Origin: Atribacteraceae bacterium
Lineage (GTDB): Bacteria > Atribacterota > Atribacteria > Atribacterales > Atribacteraceae
Reading direction: 5' to 3'
Length of the DNA stretch: 34,864 nucleotides
NCBI GenBank assembly: GCA_035477455.1
Contig: DATIKP010000075.1
Location: 1-34,864, forward strand
In this document: positions 30,658 through 34,864 of the stretch, piece after piece
Layout of the letters: every line of letters begins with the position of its first letter
How positions within the stretch are numbered: position 1 is the first letter of the stretch
Notes under the pieces: model-generated
Told to the model about the DNA's origin: nothing
The model's input: only the letters and a program-made list of their open reading frames with translations
Database searches by the model: none
Made by a program: the position numbers and the translations under genes

Positions 30658-31335
30658 ATGCTTGAAGATGAATTGTGGGCCAGAGGTATCCAACGGATTG
30701 CCGGAATCGACGAAGCCGGACGCGGAAGCTTGGCCGGCCCCCTTGTCGCTGCCTGTGTCGTGTTTGCCGGGAGAAGCGACTTAACCTTATACCGGGATTC
30801 GAAAAAACTTCAACCCAACAGCCGGGAAAGACTCTTTGACCGGATCATTCAAAAGGCTGAATCCGTGGGGATTGGCATGGCCGATGAGCGGTTGATCGAT
30901 TTAGTCGGTATCCAGAGGGCGAATCGCCATGCTTTTCGGGAAGCGCTCGATCGGGCGTTTTCCCGTCCGGCCCCTGATTATTTACTGCTGGACTGGCTGG
31001 CATTACCGGGAATCCCGATTCCATCGATGGTTCTCAGCAAGGCGGAAAGTCGAAGCTTTACCGTTGCCGCCGCTTCGATCGTCGCCAAGGTGTGGCGGGA
31101 TCGGATTATGAAAGAATGGTATCATGCATCTTTCCCTCAATATGGTTTTTCCGCGCACAAGGGATATGGAACACGACTTCACCGGGAAAGGATTTCCTGT
31201 TTCGGTCTGTCGGACGCTCATCGGAGGTCGTTTTGTGGGAAATACGAAAAGGACTCCTCATACGGGACGGAGCGGAGAAGCGGCGGCCCGGCGCTTTATC
31301 GAGAAACACTTGGGGATGAGAGTATTCGAAACTAA
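30658..31335 (+). CDS. rnhB: Ribonuclease HII with a Glu in place of an active-site Asp
   Basis: Removes ribonucleotides and RNA primers from DNA. The 225-residue protein has GIDEAGRGSLAGPLV (first Asp-Glu pair), LLLDWLALP (third acid), AAASIVAKVWRDRIM and HKGYGT with SDAHRRSF. The usual KGDxxS before AAASI reads KAESRS here (31039-31053), so the fourth catalytic Asp is Glu. The protein runs about 30 residues past the normal HRRSF end and overlaps yraN by 101 bases, so the natural stop may have been lost. Confidence 0.9.
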   Translation: MLEDELWARGIQRIAGIDEAGRGSLAGPLVAACVVFAGRSDLTLYRDSKKLQPNSRERLFDRIIQKAESVGIGMADERLIDLVGIQRANRHAFREALDRAFSRPAPDYLLLDWLALPGIPIPSMVLSKAESRSFTVAAASIVAKVWRDRIMKEWYHASFPQYGFSAHKGYGTRLHRERISCFGLSDAHRRSFCGKYEKDSSYGTERRSGGPALYRETLGDESIRN

Positions 31336-31606
31336 CTTTCGTTCCCCCACTGGTGAGATCGATATTATCGCCTGGGAAGGAAAGACCGTCGTTTTTTTCG
31401 AAGTGAAATCCCGGGAACGACTTTCCGCCGGATTGCCGGAAGAATCGGTGACGCCACGGAAACAACAGAAAATTCGCAAAACCGCCTTGGCTTTTTTACT
31501 AAAAGAAGGCTTGAACCCTCATCATACTACCTGTCGTTTTGACGTCATCTCCATCATCTACCGCTCGGGCGATCCTCAGATTAACCATATCCCCAATGCG
31601 TTTTGA
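31235..31606 (+). CDS. yraN: UPF0102 / YraN family nuclease-fold protein
   Basis: A 123-residue protein of the PD-(D/E)XK-fold YraN family, which sits beside rnhB in many bacteria. It has GRSGEAAARRFIEKHLG, NFRSPTGEIDIIAWEGKTV (acidic core E-x-D), VFFEVKSRE (the ExK motif) and TPRKQQKIRKTALAFLL. Function in the cell is unsettled. GTG 31235 has GGAGGT at 31223-31228 at good spacing. The start lies inside the 3' end of rnhB in another frame. Confidence 0.88.
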   Translation: MGNTKRTPHTGRSGEAAARRFIEKHLGMRVFETNFRSPTGEIDIIAWEGKTVVFFEVKSRERLSAGLPEESVTPRKQQKIRKTALAFLLKEGLNPHHTTCRFDVISIIYRSGDPQINHIPNAF

Positions 31607-31740
31607 GTTTCCAGAGTGGATCATGGCTTCTGTTCATCAGTCTGTTGATCCCGACCGGCCAACCGTCGTGAAAGTACAGGACTGTTTCTCTTCATGAAAA
31701 TCCCCACTGGATATTTCCTCAATATTGGGGAATAAAATAA
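31607..31740 (+). other. Gap between yraN and the repeat
   Basis: A short frame at 31623 (MASVHQSVDPDRP, then a stop) could be a scrap of a lost downstream gene but cannot be identified. A weak CCCCA/TTGGGG inverted pair lies at about 31707-31732, just before the repeat. Housekeeping order stops here. Confidence 0.35.
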
Positions 31741-31871
31741 GATTTTGCTGCAAAAACTCATTTCAGCAAGGCCCCGTTGCCATCAGCCCCGCCTCATCTT
31801 ACATTTTCTCGCACGCATCAATGACCACCTCCTGTTGCAGTGATGCTGAAAAGGCCATCCCTGGCCTTTTT
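31741..31871 (+). repeat. MITE-like repeat, copy C (truncated)
   Basis: The left end GATTTTGCTGCAAAA and the core of about 110 bases match copies A and B at roughly 95%. The other end with GATTCCACTGCAA is missing; the copy stops at the hairpin 31851-31871. That hairpin is also in copy A (6651-6667) in weakened form. Confidence 0.82.
31851..31871 (+). terminator. Intrinsic terminator inside repeat copy C
   Basis: Perfect 7-bp stem AAGGCCA / TGGCCTT with loop TCCC, followed by TTT (five T in all at the 3' side). It would end plus-strand transcripts from the rplS-yraN operon, although it arrived with the repeat. Confidence 0.72.
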
Positions 31872-31874
31872 GCG

Positions 31875-31910
31875 GTGCGCCCGGCATGGGCGCACGAGGA
31901 GCTAATGTCA
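31875..31910 (+). mobile_element. Possible 5' scrap of a group II (class C-like) intron
   Basis: Four bases after the terminator's T-run comes GTGCGCCC-GGCAT-GGGCGCAC, a perfect 8-bp hairpin (31875-31895). It starts with GTGCG, the conserved 5' end of bacterial group II introns, and group IIC introns insert just after terminator hairpins. Only about 35 bases remain before the IS256 remnant, so this is an inference from position and motif. Confidence 0.35.
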
Positions 31911-31928
31911 AATGTTGGGTATGACCCA

Positions 31929-32521
31929 TCAGGCGGCGTCCACATTCCGGCGAACTCCCTCGACGAATATAACTCCTTCCACCACTTCTGCTAACCGGGG
32001 TACTCCATCCAGCTTCCTCCATCTCTTCCCGGCACTGAGGAAGAGTTGGTGGACCATGCTGAGCACGGTAACCCGGGACCCGCAGTTCTTGGTCTTGTTG
32101 GTTCTTGGTCTGACTGTAGCCAGGGTGGATTCCACGGGGTTGGTGGTTCTCAGGTGCTTCCAGTGTTCCGCCGGGAAGTCATAGAAGGTAAGGAGCACCT
32201 CCCGGTCTTTTTCCAGGCAGTCGGTGGCCTTGGGGTATTTGGCCGGGTACTTGTGGAGGAAGTGATCGAAGGTTTTCTCGGCATCTTCCCTGGTTTCGGC
32301 CATCCCGATCTGGGGGAGGTCAGCCTGGGCTTTCCCCTGCACACTCTTGGGGAGATAATTGAGCACATTGGCGGTCTTGTGCATCCAGCAGCGCCGGGGA
32401 TGGGTTTCGCCCGAGGGCTTCCGGAAAATCGTTGGTGGAGATCCCCCTTCTGGTAGAGCCAGGGGATGGGCTCCTCCCCTCCCTTTCTTTGGTCCCGTAC
32501 CCGGCACTTAAAAGGCAACAT
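31929..32521 (-). pseudogene. IS256-family (mutator-type) transposase, internally deleted
   Basis: The minus strand encodes a C-terminal block of about 150 residues: PRRCWMHKTANVLNYLPKSV, MAETREDAEKTFDHF, EVLLTFYDFPAEHWKHLRTT and NPVEST with the catalytic Glu, ending at a stop at 31929. These are IS256-family hallmarks. Before it only a scrap of the N-terminal region survives: WLYQKG and, one frame over, ISTNDFPEAL (family LYLKGISTGDFQEAL). Roughly 190 residues holding the two catalytic Asp residues are gone, and there is a frameshift in a G-run. No intact copy or clear terminal repeats are in the window. Confidence 0.85.
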
Positions 32522-32579
32522 TGACTTAGACGAAGAGGCAGTTGAAAAAAATCGCGAAGCGGAGTTGGGCGAAGATTAA
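32517..32579 (+). pseudogene. 3' remnant of a possible antitoxin gene
   Basis: A 20-codon frame, NIDLDEEAVEKNREAELGED then TAA, has no start and is cut off by the IS256 remnant. The NIDLDEE opening resembles the RTNIDLDEE stretch of some VapB antitoxins, and the frame sits just ahead of a VapC-like gene. The rest does not match well. Assigned mainly by position. Confidence 0.28.
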
Positions 32580-32840
32580 GATCATTGTTGATACCTCGAT
32601 CTGGATTGAATATTTCAAAAACCAGCCTGAAACTGTAGCTATAATTGAAAAGGGACTTTTAGCCGGAACAGTATATATGGTTGGACCGGTTGTGGCGGGG
32701 CTTTTGCATAGGGTTAAGACCGAAAAAGAATTAAAGAAGTTAACCGATTGTCTAGATGCGGTTCCATTTATTGAAAACAACTTACAGGACTGGCGATTAG
32801 CCGGTATAATATCTTTTGTCCGATTTTACACAAACGGGCT
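32542..32840 (+). pseudogene. VapC-like PIN-domain toxin, 3' truncated
   Basis: The first 95 or so codons read as a PIN-domain ribonuclease: KIIVDTSIWIEYFKNQPE with the first metal Asp, a GTVYMVGPVVAGLLHRV stretch where the conserved Glu of the AELL motif is Gly, KTEKELKKLTDCLDAVPFIE and a W-x-x-A helix. Similarity stops near 32840, before the last acidic residues of the PIN site; the frame then reads into the 5' part of the next gene as unrelated sequence. The only in-frame start is TTG 32542. The loss of the Glu and of the C terminus makes it inactive. Confidence 0.7.
32781..32810 (+). promoter_or_regulatory. Candidate promoter inside vapC remnant
   Basis: CTTACA (32781-32786), 18 bases, then a perfect TATAAT (32805-32810), ending 48 bases before the helicase ATG. 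A plausible promoter for the helicase gene, formed in or kept from the toxin remnant. Confidence 0.45.
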
Positions 32841-32857
32841 AGCAGGGTGGAGAGTCG

Positions 32858-34864
32858 ATGGCAAGCGAGGTTGCTGTGCGCCAGGGTCAAGTAGTAAGGG
32901 GTCCTCTCTTCAACGAGCCGATGCGCGTAGAGACAGTGTGCGCCGGCGACGATGGAGTTTGGACCCTTGGTCTCGTAGGCACCCGGACTGAGCGCTTTCG
33001 CCGGGTCACACTGACTGCCCGCGACCTTGCCGGGCTCACCATCCTTAATGCTGGTTTTAAGTTTGATGGAGATGCCCGGCTCCTCGGCCTGGGCTTGCAG
33101 GCTCATGCCCTCGGCATCGCTTATGAGTTCGATCCCTATTTTGGCCTCTCCATTTCCCGAGTCGATCCCTTGCCCCACCAGCTGGAAGCGGTCTACAACT
33201 ACCTTTTGAAGCTGGCCCGCGTCCGCTTCCTGCTCGCGGACGACGCCGGCGCCGGCAAGACCATTATGGCCGGGCTGCTCATCCGTGAGTTGCAGCTGCG
33301 GGGTATGGCCGAAAGGATTTTAGTCGTCTGTCCGTCCAACCTTTCCTTCCAGTGGCAGCGTGAACTCAAAGAAAAGTTCGATGAGAAGTTCATGGTCCTC
33401 AAGGGAGGAGAAATCCGTGACCAGTTTGGGGTAAATCAGTGGCTGGAGCAGAAAAAGGTCATCACCTCCCTGGACCTGGCCAAACGCCACGACATCCTTC
33501 CCGGACTCAGGCAGGTCCACTGGGACCTGGTCATCGTGGATGAGGCCCACCGCATGTCCTGGACGCCCCCGGCGCGCAAGACTGCGCGGTACGCTCTTGG
33601 CGAACTCCTCCGGGACACCTCGGATCACCTCCTGTTGCTCACCGCCACCCCGCACAAGGGCGACCCGGCCAACTTTACGCTGTTTTTACAGTTACTGGAC
33701 GCAGACACCTACGCGGATGTCCGCTCCATCCGGGAGGCCATGAATCAGCGCCGGGCACCGTTTTACCTGCGCCGTACCAAGGAGGCCATGGTCTATTTCC
33801 CGCAGCGCCGTCCCGATGGTACGTGGGTGGCCGAGAAGATTTTCACGAAGCGCATCCCGAACACCGTTGACTTCCAGATCGATGGATCGGAATTCGATCT
33901 CTACGGGGAGATCACCAGATTCGTGAAGCGCCAGAGCGCCAAGGCCGCCGCAGGGGGCGATGATCCCCGCGCCCGCGCGGTCGGCTTCCTGATGTCCCTC
34001 TACCAACGCAGGCTGGCCTCCAGCACCTACGCCATGCGTCACAGCCTGGATAACCGCGCCCGGAGGCTCGAGGAAGGCCTGAAGCGTGTCCAGGAACTCG
34101 CGCGGCTGGCCCCGCCCGACTTGCCGGACCCGGATGAGATCGAGGAGATGGAGGAGCACGAGCGCGAGCGCCTGGAAGAGATGCTCGAGGCCATCACGCT
34201 CGCCGGAAACGCTGCGCAGATTCGCGAGGAGATTGCCGAATTACGTCAACTCGCCGGGCAGGCGCAAGCCGTGGAAGGCACCGGCTCAGAAGCCAAGCTG
34301 TCGAAGCTTAAAGACCTGCTCCACCAGGAGGGCTTCTTCGACCACCCGGACAGGCGCCTTCTCCTGTTTACCGAGTTCAGGGATACGCTCGACTACCTTA
34401 TGGGCAAGCTCAAAGGCTGGGGGTTCCGCGTCGGTTGCATCCACGGCGGCATGAAGCCCGGCTCGCGCGACGAGCCCGGCTCACGGCTCTACTCCGAACA
34501 ACAGTTCCGCGAAGGCGCCATCCAGGTGCTCGTAGCCACGGAGGCGGCGGGCGAGGGCATCAACCTTCAGGTCTGCAACATCCTCTTCAACTACGACATT
34601 CCCTGGAACCCGAATCGCCTTGAACAGCGCATGGGACGTATTCACCGTTACGGCCAGAAGAAGGACTGCCTGATCTTCAACTTTGTGGCCACGAACACCA
34701 TCGAGGGCCGCGTGCTCCAGCGGCTACTGGAGAAGCTTCAGGAAATCCGGGACGCGCTCGACGACGACGCGGTGTTCAACGTCGTCGGCGAAATCCTGCC
34801 GGCGGCGCATGTGGAACGCATCCTGCGGGACTACTATGCCGGGAAACTGGGCGGCGCCGACCTT
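32858..34864 (+). CDS. SNF2-family helicase, DrmD-like (partial, runs off window)
   Basis: An open frame of 669 codons from ATG 32858 (GGTGGAGAG just upstream) to the window edge without a stop. A small N-terminal domain (GQVVRGPLFNEPMRVETV, about 1-60) precedes two helicase lobes: LPHQLEAV (Q-motif-like, 105-112), LADDAGAGKTIMAGLLIRE (motif I, 127-145), LVIVDEAHRM (DEAH, 228-231), LLTATPHKG (motif III), a coiled insertion (about 400-470), LLLFTEF (motif IV), ATEAAGEGINLQ (motif V, 560-571) and EQRMGRIHRYGQ (motif VI). This is the pattern of large SNF2-type proteins such as DISARM DrmD, which act with methyltransferases in phage-defence loci. No partner is visible. Codons are much richer in G and C in third position than the core genes, which points to horizontal acquisition. 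Confidence 0.85.
   Translation, partial: MASEVAVRQGQVVRGPLFNEPMRVETVCAGDDGVWTLGLVGTRTERFRRVTLTARDLAGLTILNAGFKFDGDARLLGLGLQAHALGIAYEFDPYFGLSISRVDPLPHQLEAVYNYLLKLARVRFLLADDAGAGKTIMAGLLIRELQLRGMAERILVVCPSNLSFQWQRELKEKFDEKFMVLKGGEIRDQFGVNQWLEQKKVITSLDLAKRHDILPGLRQVHWDLVIVDEAHRMSWTPPARKTARYALGELLRDTSDHLLLLTATPHKGDPANFTLFLQLLDADTYADVRSIREAMNQRRAPFYLRRTKEAMVYFPQRRPDGTWVAEKIFTKRIPNTVDFQIDGSEFDLYGEITRFVKRQSAKAAAGGDDPRARAVGFLMSLYQRRLASSTYAMRHSLDNRARRLEEGLKRVQELARLAPPDLPDPDEIEEMEEHERERLEEMLEAITLAGNAAQIREEIAELRQLAGQAQAVEGTGSEAKLSKLKDLLHQEGFFDHPDRRLLLFTEFRDTLDYLMGKLKGWGFRVGCIHGGMKPGSRDEPGSRLYSEQQFREGAIQVLVATEAAGEGINLQVCNILFNYDIPWNPNRLEQRMGRIHRYGQKKDCLIFNFVATNTIEGRVLQRLLEKLQEIRDALDDDAVFNVVGEILPAAHVERILRDYYAGKLGGADL

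Noticed and set aside
31725-31994. 89-residue plus-strand frame across copy C
   Set aside because: It joins repeat, hairpin and transposase antisense sequence; no homologous content or ribosome site.
1-34864. CRISPR arrays, tRNA or rRNA genes
   Set aside because: No regularly spaced direct repeats, and no tRNA or rRNA signature sequences were seen by eye on either strand.

Overview
This window is a bacterial chromosome segment, about 31.6 kb of dense housekeeping genes followed by a roughly 3 kb foreign tail. Gene order (gmk-rpoZ-coaBC-priA-def-fmt, recG-rsmD-coaD-pta-ackA-yceD-rpmF-plsX-fabK-fabD-fabG-acpP-rnc-smc-ftsY-ffh-rpsP-khpA-rimM-trmD-rplS-lepB-rnhB-yraN) is the layout of Bacillota and of deep lineages such as Synergistota and Atribacterota. 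Use of FabK as the enoyl-ACP reductase, zinc-ribbon L28 and L32, and an acetate-producing Pta-AckA pair fit an anaerobic fermenter of that kind. The exact phylum cannot be fixed from the window alone; Atribacterota or Synergistota is my guess.

Layout. 1-5950: end of gmk, rpoZ, coaBC, priA, def, fmt and a membrane zinc peptidase, mostly with overlapping starts and stops. 5965-7255: rsmB, a decayed pseudogene with several stops and frameshifts, split by a 228-bp repeat. 7256-9016: a membrane PASTA protein without a kinase, then rpe. 9134-9319: rpmB on the minus strand, with its own promoter and terminator. 9525-16811: TPR protein, recG, rsmD, coaD, pta, a second repeat copy, ackA, yceD. 17087-22210: rpmF, plsX, fabK, fabD, fabG, acpP, rnc; fabH and fabF are absent from their usual places. 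22201-31606: smc, ftsY, ffh, rpsP, khpA, rimM, trmD, rplS, lepB, rnhB, yraN. 31607-34864: third repeat copy ending in a terminator hairpin, a probable group II intron scrap, an internally deleted IS256 transposase, remnants of a VapBC-type module, and a large GC-rich SNF2 helicase that runs off the window.

How it works together. The core genes cover CoA synthesis (coaBC, coaD), protein N-terminus processing and export (def, fmt, ftsY, ffh, lepB), rRNA/tRNA modification and ribosome assembly (rsmD, rimM, trmD, yceD, L19, L28, L32, S16), membrane lipid synthesis (plsX, fab genes, acpP), DNA maintenance (priA, recG, smc, rnhB) and acetyl-CoA/acetate energy metabolism (pta, ackA).

Most notable points: (1) a three-copy MITE-like repeat with inverted ends, one copy inside rsmB and one carrying a terminator; (2) several conserved enzymes lacking residues thought essential: PriA has lost its helicase motifs, RNase III has Gly for a metal-binding Asp, RNase HII has Glu for an active-site Asp, and SMC is short with an altered signature motif; (3) the right end is a decayed mobile-element junction leading into a helicase resembling the DrmD-type helicases of phage-defence loci, whose partners would lie beyond the window.
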